Assembly: GCA_036925085.1 (NCBI GenBank)
Contig: JAUPFP010000004.1
Span: forward strand, 8,406,938 to 8,470,937
Length of the DNA stretch: 64,000 nucleotides
Source of the DNA: Brachycybe producta
Taxonomy: Eukaryota > Arthropoda > Diplopoda > Playtdesmida > Andrognathidae
Direction of reading: 5' to 3'
Shown here: positions 52,402 to 63,835 of the stretch, piece by piece
How the letters are laid out: each line of letters starts with the position of its first letter
Numbering within the stretch: the stretch's first letter is position 1
Translations under genes and position numbers: made by a program
The notes under the pieces: generated by a model
Database searches by the model: none
What the model was told of the DNA's origin: nothing
The model's input: only the letters and a program-made list of their open reading frames with translations

Positions 52402-54329
52402 TGTTGGTCGTTCTCTGGCTAGAGAGCTTTATTTTTGAGAAAAACCAACTTAGAAAAAACCTAAAAGGTTCGAGGTCAATGAAGACCTGTAATGGTTCCA
52501 ATCAAATTGACTCAACAACAAGTTTATATTAACAAGATTTTTATTTAAAGGTAAACATGAATTTTAATATAAAGTAATATAATATGCCTGAAGGGCAAAT
52601 AAACAAAGGCAAATCAAAGGAAATAATAATTGATTATATTCTACTACTATTTTTACAATATAAAAAAAATGAGAAACTAGATAGTTATTACTAAATAATA
52701 AAAACCAAAAATTCAAAAGACATGCATATATGTGTTAGAATAGATTTTGAAATGGTACAGGAAAAATGGTAGCTAAGTATTGTTTATACAAACAATCTTT
52801 GATACAATCAAAATAAAAATAAAAAAAACAATGTTACACTTACATAAAAACAGCAAACCACCTACAGCATCAAATGAGGATGAACACTTCCAAACTAGCT
52901 CTGACTGAGTTTACTCTTGTTTCTCTTTAGAACCAACTGGCTACAGTACTCCATTTAAATAGAAACTATTAGCTTAGTGGTACCCTCTGAGTGTACTTAA
53001 ATAAAGCCAGCTCAAGCTACTTCTCTTTGAATCAGTCATGCTGAATTCACTCTTTAGTTTTGTCACTAGGAACCAGCAGATCTGCAGTACTCCAATAACA
53101 TGGAAACAAGCATAAATCTATGGTACCCTAATGCTTTACTCAGATAACTCAGGCTGACTATCCCAAAGCAACTATGGTCTCAGGAGCAACCATCAAACTT
53201 AGGCACAGTACTCCAATTATGAAAACTAGTGGTTTTAGTTTTGAGGTACTGCTCCAAAGTACCTTTTACTGTTGGAAGTGTTCACTGTTGAGAATTCTCC
53301 AGTGAAGATGGCTTAAAAGCCAAAAAGCATCTCTTTTCTAAGTAATATTGTGGCCTTTTTATATAAAATAGCCTTCATAGACTAACAGTGGAGAATTCTC
53401 ATTGGTCACTATGACATAACATAATTTACATAATTTTCAGACACTTTAATTTGTATTAGAACCTTCATGGAGCATTTGTGTTGGGGGCATAAATACTCCA
53501 TGTTTTCATAAAACCAAAAGCAAAAAAGAGGGGTTGTTTGTTTTTCTTCCTGTCTGGGATTTTGGTAAATAGGCCTGGTCTAGAGAAAATGTGGTCAATT
53601 TCTAGACAGTCTAATTGTCTCTATAGTTTCTTCTGGCTTGCCACTAGAGGGGAGGGGTGGAACAGGAGGTAACAAATGAAAAGAGGAGTAAATAAAAAGA
53701 GAGTAATTAAAAAGAGGGGATAAAGTAAAAGAGGAGACTTCTTTATTTAAAAGTTTTGAGGAGGGGAATCAATCTTGTTAGACAACATGATATATAGGCC
53801 TATATTACAGATAGGCCTATTTAGGCATATGTCTCATGTTTATATAAGCAATGTTTTAAAAAAGGGGAGGGGAACTTTATTTTTCTTTTCTACATTAGTG
53901 GTAACTTGAACAAAAAAGAATATATCTTATGTGACAACAGGCTGTATAGGCCTCTTGTGTGTAGATAGGCCTACTTAGCCATGTGTCTAGTTTCAAACTT
54001 TTAATTGGGGAAATAGACAACGTGGAAGGAAAAAGGCAAAAGTTTTAATTCTAATCCTCAACTAGGGGGAGGTCTAAACAAAATATAGTGGGTATACAGC
54101 TGTTACAGGCATAATCAGAAGCCCTATTGACAGAAAAGAAGGGGCTTTTAGACTTGTAAATAAGACAATAATAATAATGAAAAAACTATTTCACAAAAAT
54201 GATATAATTATAATGTTCTAACTAATAAAGGTTTACAATCATTTATTACAATAAAGAATTACAATCAGATTGGGAAAAAACAATTAAAAAATCTTGATTC
54301 ATGTAGAATGAAAAAATCTTCATTCTACA
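52402..54329 (-). mobile_element. 3' LTR of the pol-less LTR retrotransposon
   Basis: Direct repeat of 58623-60525. On the minus strand it starts TGTAGAATGAAGATTTTT and ends GAACGACCAACA. It carries 'aggcctatattacagatagg' and many other blocks identical to the other LTR, differing by scattered substitutions and small indels. Confidence 0.9.
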
Positions 54330-54341
54330 TTCCTACCCACT
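54330..54341 (-). promoter_or_regulatory. Polypurine tract
   Basis: On the minus strand agtgggtaggaa lies immediately before the 3' LTR, the expected plus-strand primer site. Confidence 0.6.
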
Positions 54342-54358
54342 AAATTTATCTTATATCC

Positions 54359-54817
54359 TTAATCGGAATCCTCACCAAAAAGTTCAATCATCATGGCTTT
54401 TTGCTGCTTCTTGATTTTTCGGTTTCTATTGTGCCGCATATTTCTCTTTTGGTTTTTCTTCTTTCTTTTCTCCATGGCACTGTCCTTGATGGGGCTCAGC
54501 ATTGTTGGTGGTGGTTGAGATTCTTTGAGAATATCAGGCATGGATCTTTTAACCCTCTTCTCAGGTGGAAAGAAGGTTACTGATAGTGTTTCTAGAGACA
54601 CTCCAGTTAAGTTACCTGCCTTTTTCTCTATGTTGGCATCAGTAGTATTGTCCTTTGCTGAGCTTTTTTCCTCTGGTACTTCTTGTAAAAAGATGACTTC
54701 TTCTCCCTCAGATAGTTTGTCTTTTACAGGTAGCTGTTTTTGTGGACAGGTGGATTTCTTTGCAGGTTGATTTTGGTAAGTCTTCCTTTTTAGGTTGCTT
54801 GAAGAATGGACCAGCAC
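54359..54817 (-). CDS. Basic, low-complexity frame at the 3' end of the LTR element interior
   Basis: Open frame of about 150 codons without an ATG at its beginning. Lys/Glu/Ser-rich, with a strongly basic C-terminal segment (KRKKKNQKRNMRHNRNRKIK) and an acidic end (ELFGEDSD). No known domain recognised; the basic part could bind nucleic acid. It may be an exon or a late coding part of the element. Confidence 0.4.
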   Translation of the reverse strand: MLVHSSSNLKRKTYQNQPAKKSTCPQKQLPVKDKLSEGEEVIFLQEVPEEKSSAKDNTTDANIEKKAGNLTGVSLETLSVTFFPPEKRVKRSMPDILKESQPPPTMLSPIKDSAMEKRKKKNQKRNMRHNRNRKIKKQQKAMMIELFGEDSD

Positions 54818-57800
54818 ACCTTTTGTTTTTGTTGAAGGTTCTTTACCAATTTTTCAGTCTTTTTGGTGAAAGTTTTTTCCCTTAAGGCTCTTCTTTTTAT
54901 TATCTCCTAGGCTAGATCATAATGGATCCCCCTTTTTGGCACCATATTGTCTGGAGCACACAATTGTTCTTCAAATGTGGCCATGTTAAAATAATTAAAT
55001 TTGAAAAGTACTATGTTTATAGTATACCACAAAGTCCAAAACTTGGTGAAAACTTTACAAACAACTCAAAGACTTGAATAGTATCTTTTGAGAATATATT
55101 AATCACTAAGCACACAATCACAGCAAAGTCAAATTAGTATTTTAAAATTAGAGGTTACACTTTAAATAGTGATTTTTGTATTCCTAGGACTTTCCTGATT
55201 GGTTCTCATCTAGGGTCAACTGGACCAATGATAGAATATTATGACTATAGTTCACAAAGTTTCTTTACTACATATCAACTATTTTATGCAACATGCTGGT
55301 AATATGATATAGCTTGTCAAAAAAACTAAAAAAGGGTGACAAGTTTACTTAGATAATATATATTGCACTACAGCTCAGCCTTATTTTGGGATTCCTGTGG
55401 TGTTTATATCATTCATCATTTGGACAAGAAAATTTTCTCCCAACATCCTCATAAGCATAATATTATATAGATTATAATTAGGTTTGCTTTCCACTAAACC
55501 TTTTGCTAGAATATCCCCAAAATGTCCTTTTTAGCTTAAAGGCTCAGTAGAAAACCATCCAAAAATCTGTCAATATGTTGATTATACATTTGTTGATAAT
55601 ACATATACTTAAATAACCATAAAACAAATTACAATACAAAAAACATAAGAAATAAAAACACTCATGCATATAAATTCTTCAAAAGAAATGTACAGTGCAT
55701 TTCTTAGGTTGATAGTTGTCATGTTCTTATTTATCTTCTAGCATACTGTAGATACAGAAGAATGTTGACCATTTTTATTTGAGACACCTATCCCAACCTT
55801 TTACTCATTTCATTTTTCTTCCAACAAATATGAATTTCAAGTTATTTGTAAGAAAAAATGTGTGTTTTTAAGCTGTACAATATTCAAAATTCCCCAAATA
55901 AACATTGTGTATTTTGAAGTACAATTTTGAAAATTCCTTAATATTATAAAAATATTACCAAATATTCCCAAGTTATCTTTCACAAGCATTGATCCTTAAT
56001 AAGACATTTTAACCTCTGGTAGGCCTTTTCTTAAATTATCTATTGAAAGTGATAGATAATTCAGAATAACTCCTGTTGTTCATACTATTTTTAGCAATTA
56101 TGTAGGCTTATCACATGCTTTTTATTAATAAAAATGAAGATAATCACATAGATTTTTAAACACTTATGTTTACAAGACTTTTTTAAGAGGTGGCCATGTT
56201 TCAATAACATGCTGTTCCACTATCCTCAAATACCTGATAAATTTATTATAAGGGGTTTACTAGAAGATGGCCATGTTTTAATAACATGCATTTTCCCATG
56301 CATCTGATTTTATACCTTATTTCCCACCCTTGTGGTGCCTAGCTTACATTTTTATTTGCCCTTCCCTTGTGGAAGTTGCAGATTTTCTCTCTTTTATTTA
56401 CCAATTGCTCTCTTTTTACTGTTTTCCTCACCCTTGTGGTGATTGTCATCAGTTTTGAATTACCCTCCCTTGTGGAACCTCTACAGTCCTTTTAAACTAT
56501 CAATTATCCTCTATATGCTCTTTCCATAATTTTCTAACACCCTTAATTACTATTTGCCTTCCCTTTAATGTAGACATCCTATTTCATTTTAAGAGTAAAA
56601 CTAACCTTTTTTCATTTACTCTTTGGTTAATTCTACTCAAAAAATTAAATCCATCATTACCTACTTTAGAAGCTTCTCAAATAGTAAATCATAAATCATG
56701 TAGTTTCCATGCTTCTTGCAACTTATCTTTCCAACTATTTACTTTACTCAAAAATGATTTAACCATTCATTTCAACAAACACTCATTCCTTTGTATTTTT
56801 AGTTTTACTACTACACTTAATAATGTTAATCTAACATGTAGTTTATTTTATGCAGTACTGTCCTTGTAACAGTTCATAGTAGCATTAGCAGCAATAGGAC
56901 ATGTTTCATTAACATGTGTGTATCCTTTATGTCTGCATAAGGTCCATGTGACTTTTAGCATACTATAGTGAATTTTAACCAATTGTGCAATCTGAAAACT
57001 GCATATAAATAGCCAAAGTGTAATCCTTGTGATTACTAGACAAATTCTTAAAACATTTCTTAACTTCCTTTGTCATCAAATTACTTAAACCAAAATTATA
57101 CTCTTCATTATTACGAGTAATTAATAGAAATTTTCTTTTACCTTCCATTTTTCTTGTTATTACAGCCTGTAGTATAATTATCCTTGTGATAATAGGCTGA
57201 TCTTTGTACCTTATTGAAAAACTCAACTTTGTAACTACACTGACAACATATAACTTTTAACATAATTGATACATTTATTTGTACTCCTTCAAGTAAATGT
57301 AATTCACAATTTTATATCCATAATCACATACCAATTTAAATAACTCTTACTTATTCTTTATTTCTACTAACATCAATAACTAGCTTGTTTAGGTGTTTCC
57401 TGAAACTATGCTTTTTCTATGTTGTTCAATATATATTAGCAATTTATTGTAGGTTTCTAGTACTGTATATGTATTTTTTCTACCTTTACTACTTTGCACC
57501 TGTTTCTTATTCTCTTAATTCTGGTATTCATGAGTAATCCTGCAACATTAGTTTCCAAATTTCTGGTCCAAAATGCACCTTTTTAAGGTTATTTTCTAAA
57601 ACCCATATGTTGATCTCCATTTTTTAATTGGCCAGATAGCTTTAAATTAAAAAAAAAATGCATCCTGTGTATCAATTGCTATATTAGACAACCAAACAAA
57701 ATTTAGAATTATATTTAAGACATTTGAATTTAAATTTTCAAAATGTAATCCAGAGGCCTTGCTGGAATAAGGTTGCACATGCATAATTTTTTAGAACTGT

Positions 57801-58118
57801 AGGTTTGTGTTAACCACTGTGTGCTTATTACTTTTTATAGTTGTGCATTTTGTGAAAACCTTTTTCATATTTATTTATAACTGTGACAAAACAAAAAAAA
57901 TGAAAACTAATTTCGAATTCTCTTTGTTGTGTTCATACTCATGTAGCACTAATATTTAGGAGAATGTACTCATTCCTTGTGATTGAGTCAAATATTTTCT
58001 TAAACTATGATTATCTAACATATTGCTATTAAAATCAAATCTTATTCTTTAAAAATTCTCCTTAACTCATTATCTTCCAGAACCCTACCATAAATTCTTT
58101 TTTGTTCAGCTGCTCTTG
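54818..58118. other. AT-rich interior of the LTR element without pol
   Basis: About 3.3 kb lacking long frames. The short minus-strand frame at 56975-57226 is not recognisable. Words such as 'cccttgtggt' recur around 56330-56500. Confidence 0.6.
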
Positions 58119-58388
58119 CTAGTTGCTGAATTTCTTCCACAGATAAGGTTTCATCTTCCCAGTCTTCCTCAACCAAACTGGTGTTGAACCTGAAACTGGT
58201 GTTGCATCATGCATTAATAAGTTATTGAGTATAATTGGCTTGGTACATCCATTATCTATATTATTTGTATTTTTCTCACTACTATTGTTAATAATTGCCT
58301 TTCTTTCATAAGGACCTTTTTTAGTTTTTATAGTTATTTTAACCCTCTTTTTCCCAAAGTTATTTTGGTTTTCTTTTTGGAGACCCAT
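58119..58388 (-). CDS. Small basic protein after the primer-binding site of the LTR element
   Basis: First ATG frame after the 5' LTR and primer-binding site, 89 codons, in the position of gag. It is basic near the start (NFGKKRVKITIKTKKGPYER) with no zinc knuckle or capsid domain that I can see. It could be a reduced or unrelated gag-position protein. Confidence 0.4.
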   Translation of the reverse strand: MGLQKENQNNFGKKRVKITIKTKKGPYERKAIINNSSEKNTNNIDNGCTKPIILNNLLMHDATPVSGSTPVWLRKTGKMKPYLWKKFSN

Positions 58389-58603
58389 TTCAAAAAATTT
58401 TCAAGGCCTAAGTTCTGTAAATAGACACAATGTAATTTTCAAATCTGAAAAAAAAACTGCTATTTAATAAATGCTAACCATAACTGGGTCTGAGTCAATT
58501 TGATAGAAAAATCATTAACACAAAACAAAGTGAAACATTCAATGAATTCTAAGCATCCAAAAAAAATGAACACATCAAAATTTAAAAAAAAAAACTTTAA
58601 AAT

Positions 58604-58619
58604 CCTGTCGACTGCGCCA
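58604..58619 (-). promoter_or_regulatory. Primer-binding site (TGGCGCAGTCGACAGG)
   Basis: Three bases after the 5' LTR end on the minus strand. TGGCGC at this position is typical of a tRNA 3'-end complement, and the rest resembles the tRNA-Ser type site known from 17.6/297-like elements. Confidence 0.75.
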
Positions 58620-58622
58620 TTT

Positions 58623-60525
58623 TATTGGTCGTTCTCTGGCTAGAGAGCTTTATTTTTGAGAAAAACCAACTTAGAAAAAACTTAAAAGGTTCGAGGTCAA
58701 TGAAGACCTGTAATGGTTCCAATCAAATTGACTCAACAACAAGTTTATATTAACAAGATTTTTATTTAAAGGTAAACATGAATTTTAATATAAAGTAATA
58801 TAATATGCCTGAAGGGCAAATAAACAAAGGCAAATCAAAGGAAATAATAATTGATTATATTCTACTACTATTTTTACAATATAAAAAAATGAGAAACTAG
58901 ATAGTTATTACTAAATAATAAAAACCAAAAATTCAAAAGACATGCATGTATGTGTTAGAATAGATTTTGAAATGGTACAGGAAAAATGGTAGCTAAGTAT
59001 TGTTTATACAAACAATCTTTGATACAATCAAAATAAAAAAACAAAAAAAACAATGTTACACTTACATAAAAACAGCAAACCACCTACAGCATCAAATGAG
59101 GATGAACGCTTCCAAACTAGCTCTGACTGAGTTTACTCTTGTTTCTCTTTAGAACCAACTAGCTACAGTACTCCATTTAAATAGAAACTATTAGCTTAGT
59201 GGTACCCTCTGAGTGTACTTAAATAAAGCCAGCTCAAGCTACTTCTCTTTGAATCAGTCATGCTGAATTCACTCTTTAGTTTTTTCACTAGGAACCAGCA
59301 GATCTGCAGTACTCCAATAACATGGAAACTAGCATAAATCTATGGTACCCTAATGCTTTACTCAGATAACTCAGGCTAATTATTCCAAAGCAACTATGGT
59401 CTCAGGAGCAACCATCAAACTTAGGCACAGTACTCCAATTATGGAAACTAGTGGTTTTAGTTTTGAGGTACTGCTCCAAAGTACCTTTTACTGTTGGAAG
59501 TGTTCACTGTTGTGAATTCTCCAGTGAAGATGGCTTAAAAGCCAAAAGCCTCTCTGATCTAAGTAATATTGTGGCCTTTTTATATAAAATAGCCTTCATA
59601 GACTAACAGTGGAGAATTCTCATTGGTCACTATGACAACATAATTTACATAATTTTCAGACACTTTAATTTGTATTAGAACCTTCATGGAGCGTTTGTGT
59701 TGGGGGCATAAATACTCCATGTTTTCATAAAACCAAAAGAGAGAAGGAGGGGTTGTTTGTTTTTCTTCCTGTCTAGGATGTTGGTAAATAGGCCTGGTCT
59801 AGAGAAAATGTGGTCAATTTCTAGACAGTCTAATTGTCTCTATAGTTTCTTCTGGCCTGACAATAGAGGGGAGGAGTGGAACAGGATTTAACAAATGAAA
59901 AGAGGAGTAAATAAAAAGGAAGTAATTAAAAAGAGGGGATAAAGTAAAAGGGGGAACTTCTTTATTTAAAAGTTTTGAGGAGGAGATGATATATAGGCCT
60001 ATATTACAGATAGGCCTATGTAGGCATATGTCTCATGTTTATATAAGCAATGTTTTAAAGAAGGGGAGGGGAACTTTATTATTCTTTTCTACATTAGTGG
60101 TAACTTAAAAAAAAAGAATATATCTTATGTGACAACAGGCTGTATAGGCCTCTTGTGGAGATAGCCCTACTTAGCCATGTGTCTAGTTTCAAGCTTTTAA
60201 TTGGGGAAAGAGACAAGGTGGAAGAAAAAAGGAAAAAGTTTTAATTCTAATCCTCAACTGGGGGGGGTCTAAACAAAATACATTGGGTGTGCTGCTGTTA
60301 ACAGGCATAACCAGAAACATAATTGACAAAAAAAAAGGGGCTTTTAGACTTGTAAATAAGACAATAATAATAATGAAAAAACTATTTCACAAAAATGATA
60401 TAATTCTAATGTTCTAACTAATAAAGGTTTACAATCATTTATTACAATAAAGAATTACAATCAGATTGGGAAAAAACTATTAAAAAATCTTGATTCATGT
60501 AGAATGAAAAAATCTTCATTCTACA
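58623..60525 (-). mobile_element. 5' LTR of the pol-less LTR retrotransposon
   Basis: Direct repeat of 52402-54329. It starts TGTAGAATG at 60525 on the minus strand and ends GACCAATA at 58623, where the final CA has become TA. Confidence 0.9.
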
Positions 60526-60529
60526 TTGA

Positions 60530-60693
60530 CAGGGCTGAGCGTGGTGTGGCACTCATCCACGATTTTAACAAAAAGTTAACGAAAGGGGAGGAGCAGTTGC
60601 AGTTCCTGCTGCAAGTCGTGTCTGACCATAGGCAAAAGTTTCCGGACTCTTCAAACAACTCTCTCTCTCTCAAAAAAAATCGTGCTAAAAATT
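60530..60693 (+). pseudogene. Transposon-encoded protein fragment, C-terminal part
   Basis: Continues the frame of 51971-52401 on the far side of the LTR insertion: RAERGVALIHDFNKKLTKGE, EQLQFLLQVVSDHRQKFPD, then a Ser/Lys tail and a stop at 60693. The AERGVALI...LLQVV pattern looks like a conserved C-terminal domain that I recall as recurring in repeated invertebrate hypothetical proteins. I cannot name the family. Confidence 0.6.
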
Positions 60694-61710
60694 AGTCAGA
60701 AGTTGTGTAAAAATGGACGTGCATGATTTGAAATGTTATATCTTTAAAAATGATCTTAGTTTGTTAATGAAAGGTTTTTGAAAAATATTAAATTATTTTT
60801 TAGTTTTCTTAGAATAATGGTATAATAGGTATGATATATGTGAAACCTTAGGGGTCCGGGGGCCACCCCTAAATATTATCTGAATTTAAAAAAAAATTTG
60901 CACAATGTTTTCTTATCATAATTGGAATAATTTGATGGGGTCAGACGGTTAAATTAGCATGTTTTAATTTTTTCTCATATAACAAGGGCCACCCTAATAC
61001 TCATGCTTGGCTCCGCCCCCTTTTTCCAGGGACGCAGCCAAGCATGCAACTCCTCTTGCAAGCTTCCACCTCCCGGGTCTGCAGTTGTAACATCTTTCAA
61101 CAACACGGACGTAGAAGCGAGCAAAAAGAGAAAAGGGAGATCAACAAAGTTGTTAAATAGACCCCCCTAGTATTTTCAGATCAAGAATACCGCCTTGTCA
61201 CAATAGTGTCATCGGCAAATCGTGCAACGGAGTGACCAAGCGCGCTGCCCATCCCAACTTACTCCACCGTGTATTGTATCATTTCTTTGATGTGACGGAG
61301 AAAAAAACGACAAATGACCGATCGAGTTCGTTGCGTATCTTTGTATCAAATTTTGATACAGAACAATGCTACGCTAGCTGTATCTATTGATATGCATCGG
61401 GGATACGATACGCAGAAATGCAAGAAATGGATACCTGCCCTTACACTTACGCATCGCTTAGAAGCCTTTGGGATGTTCTGACCGGTCCCCGATGTGCTTT
61501 TTGGTAGGGTTCTCGATGTGCTTTAAGGTAGACTGGCCTGTTCACCGCTTTTCACCGTTTTTTATCGGGCGAGTTGCGATGAGAAACTCCTACTAATTCA
61601 AATCGTCTTGTCGTGTTTACTGTTAGGTACCTACCTGGTATGAAGCAAGCTGGTAAAGGAGTTCGGTAAAAAGTTAAGGGAGTCTTGCCTGACCAGATCA
61701 GGTCGTGACA

Positions 61711-63565
61711 ATGTTAAGACCCACTCCCTGGCCCTGCATTTCAACCATTATCCTTGTTTTTGAGTTATACTTAGGTCCCTCTAGTTTCCTATTCTTCCCC
61801 GCGTAAATAATTTGCATATTGACCCTGTAAATTAATAAAATTTGTTTCCTACCTTCACTTTTTCCTGGTTTCCAGTTGTTTAGTGGTTGGACTGTTGTCT
61901 CAAACTCCTTATGACAAAGTTAACTGAACACAACGAAGTAAAATCTTATTGTGATCGAAGATATACCGGCCCACATTTTCTTACCTCATCTATAAATAAA
62001 TCTGCAATAGCAAATGTCATTCATTTGAATTATTTATTTTATAAACCATTTTTTTGCGGAATAAGAAGGGTTTGTAGTAGTGCACTTGTTTCAGCTAAAT
62101 TATTAATTTTTTCCTCTGACCCCTGATTCAATTTATTGAAAACACTTGTTTCACATGCACCTACCTACACACAGTAATGCACAGTAATGGTCACGGTTGT
62201 TGTCATTGTGTCACAGTTGTATGGAGACAAATAACCCACTGTTTTTTAACTTTATTGAAAATATTTTTTCCAAAAAAAAACGGCCCAATTGAATACCGGC
62301 CATTCCGGCATTTGCCAGCACGCCAAGTGATCGATTTATTCTATCAAAAATAAGTCTCAACCATATAAGCATATGTGAACAAAACAATTTATTTAAGTCC
62401 TAAAATATAAGCATGTGTGCCAACACAATTATTACAAGTACCAAAACTAAAGTACATGTGGGCCTACAAAATTCTAAGTCCCAACAATTAAGTATATGTA
62501 GACCAATTATTCTTAATGTTAACCATTTGTCAGAAGCTGTACAATATGCTGCCCATGCACGTTCACTTGAGGAGCGAGAGAAAGACTCGGAAGGCAAGAA
62601 CCATAGTATCAGGTTTAATAATTTTATGCAGATACTGATATTAATTATTGTGACAGTGGAATTTGTCATTATTTTGATTAAAAATGCAGACCGAAAACAT
62701 ATAGCTATAATAATAGCTTGTTTATTGTTAAAGAGACCACTACCTTCAGAAATTTCTTGTCAAAATATTGCCAAGAATTATTCAATGATTACCAAAACGA
62801 TTTTTAAAATTTAAAATGTCATTAATTTAAAAAAATTAAGTCAGTTGACTTCATATAAATGAACTTAATTAGATAGTTGCGTCACCAAATTACAGACAAT
62901 GGGCAAGAAAAGGCCCCAAAGTATACTCCTATACTCGAATTCTTACGTGTTGTCATTATGTCACCTCACATTACTTTCATTTCAAAGTACTATGGATTTA
63001 ATATTTGAATTATTTCGCATGGAAGGTTGTATTGAGTTGAATATGAATAGGGAATACTTATATTACATTAAGGAATTCTGGAAATTTGAGATGCCAACCT
63101 TTCCCAGAAACAGGGGGGGGGGGGAGATTTTTCTTTTTGGTGACTCAGGAAAAGTCGTTTCATTTTCAAGGTTTTTTTTATGGTTTTAATGACTATTTTA
63201 AATTTTAAAAATCGTTTTGGCAAACGTAGGGTAAATATCTTGGCAATATTTTGAAAAGATAATTCTGGAGGTAATGGTCTCTTTAAGAAATTATATACTG
63301 TTAGATATTTTCATGATATTGCTGTAACACCATCTCAGCTGATAAATTAACATTTCTAACCTTTATAAAAAATAATCGACTTGCAAAAGCTTGTCAAGTT
63401 TTGACTGCTTTGACACAGCTAAATCTAAACATGACAACTCCAGAGATTTTGATGGACCTCACTTTTTTTCAAATGACCTGAAATTTGACAAGTGATACAT
63501 ATTATCTAAGGACAACTTTTTAAATGTTGAGACTAATTTTCAACTTTTTTTGGGTATCCCTAATG
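61711..63565. other. Interval with weak frames only
   Basis: Short + frames at 61887-62126, 62413-62814 and 62899-63189 lack recognisable motifs. The middle one has a predicted hydrophobic segment (FMQILILIIVTVEFVIILI) but no other support. Confidence 0.35.
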
Positions 63566-63569
63566 TACT

Positions 63570-63810
63570 ATTGAAATGATAAGCCTGGGAACAATCCTGG
63601 CTCTTTATTTTTCTTGGAATGGCATAGAACTTTGTCATCCCTCTGTACTATCATACAGACGGTTTACCCAGTTCTACACAGCTGATGATGCCAATATCCT
63701 GTATAGGTCACACCTCCCCGGGGCCTGGGCCCTTTCCTCCCAATCCCACCCCTTAATACAAAAAAATCGTCTTGATAAGCAACAGCATTAAGTCTATGGG
63801 GTCGCATTTT
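63570..63810 (+). repeat. Interspersed repeat, copy 2 (see 5275-5493)
   Basis: Ordered blocks shared with 5275-5493, including 'tcccaccccttaatacaaaa' and 'agcattaagtctatgggg'. Followed 25 bp later by an LTR start. Confidence 0.65.
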
Positions 63811-63835
63811 TCTTTTGTTTTGTTATTAAAGCTTG

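Larger units (their letters stand above)
52402..60525 (-). mobile_element. Large non-autonomous LTR retrotransposon (8.1 kb, 1.9 kb LTRs, no visible pol)
   Basis: Two direct LTRs (58623-60525 and 52402-54329) flank a 4.29-kb AT-rich interior. A primer-binding site follows the 5' LTR and a purine tract precedes the 3' LTR on the minus strand. The 4-bp flanks ATGA (52398-52401) and TTGA (60526-60529) fit a target duplication with one change. The interior has small basic frames near each end but no reverse transcriptase, integrase or protease motif. It would need enzymes from another element. It sits inside the TAGGGTGGCCC transposon and splits that element's frame. Confidence 0.85.
51497..60996 (+). 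mobile_element. TIR DNA transposon with perfect 8-bp target duplication, family not recognised
   Basis: TIRs tagggtggccctt (51497-51509) and aagggccaccc ta (60984-60996) are perfect 13-bp inverted copies, flanked by ATACTCAT on both sides (51489-51496 and 60997-61004). A related motif recurs subterminally and inverted (atttaggggtggccccc at 51607-51623 and its complement at 60858-60874), and 'gtctgacccc' also recurs in both arms. The element is interrupted by an LTR retrotransposon (52402-60525); without it only about 1.38 kb remains. It is likely an internally deleted copy retaining the 3' part of its gene. Confidence 0.8.
51160..61710 (-). mobile_element. Probable solo LTR interrupted by a nested 9.5 kb insertion
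   Basis: On the minus strand it starts TGTCACGACCTGATC (61710) and ends CCCCGTTTCGTCACA (51160), with TG...CA ends. Its TATA motif (gagtATAAAGCCC) falls exactly at the insertion point of the inner transposon. AATAAA lies at 51293-51298 (minus strand). Without the insertion it would be about 1.04 kb. No matching target duplication was seen, so the outer boundaries are inferred. Confidence 0.5.

Noticed and set aside
62413..62814. 133-codon frame with a hydrophobic segment as a membrane protein gene
   Set aside because: AT-rich, no homology recognised, no promoter or splice support; listed only as a weak frame.
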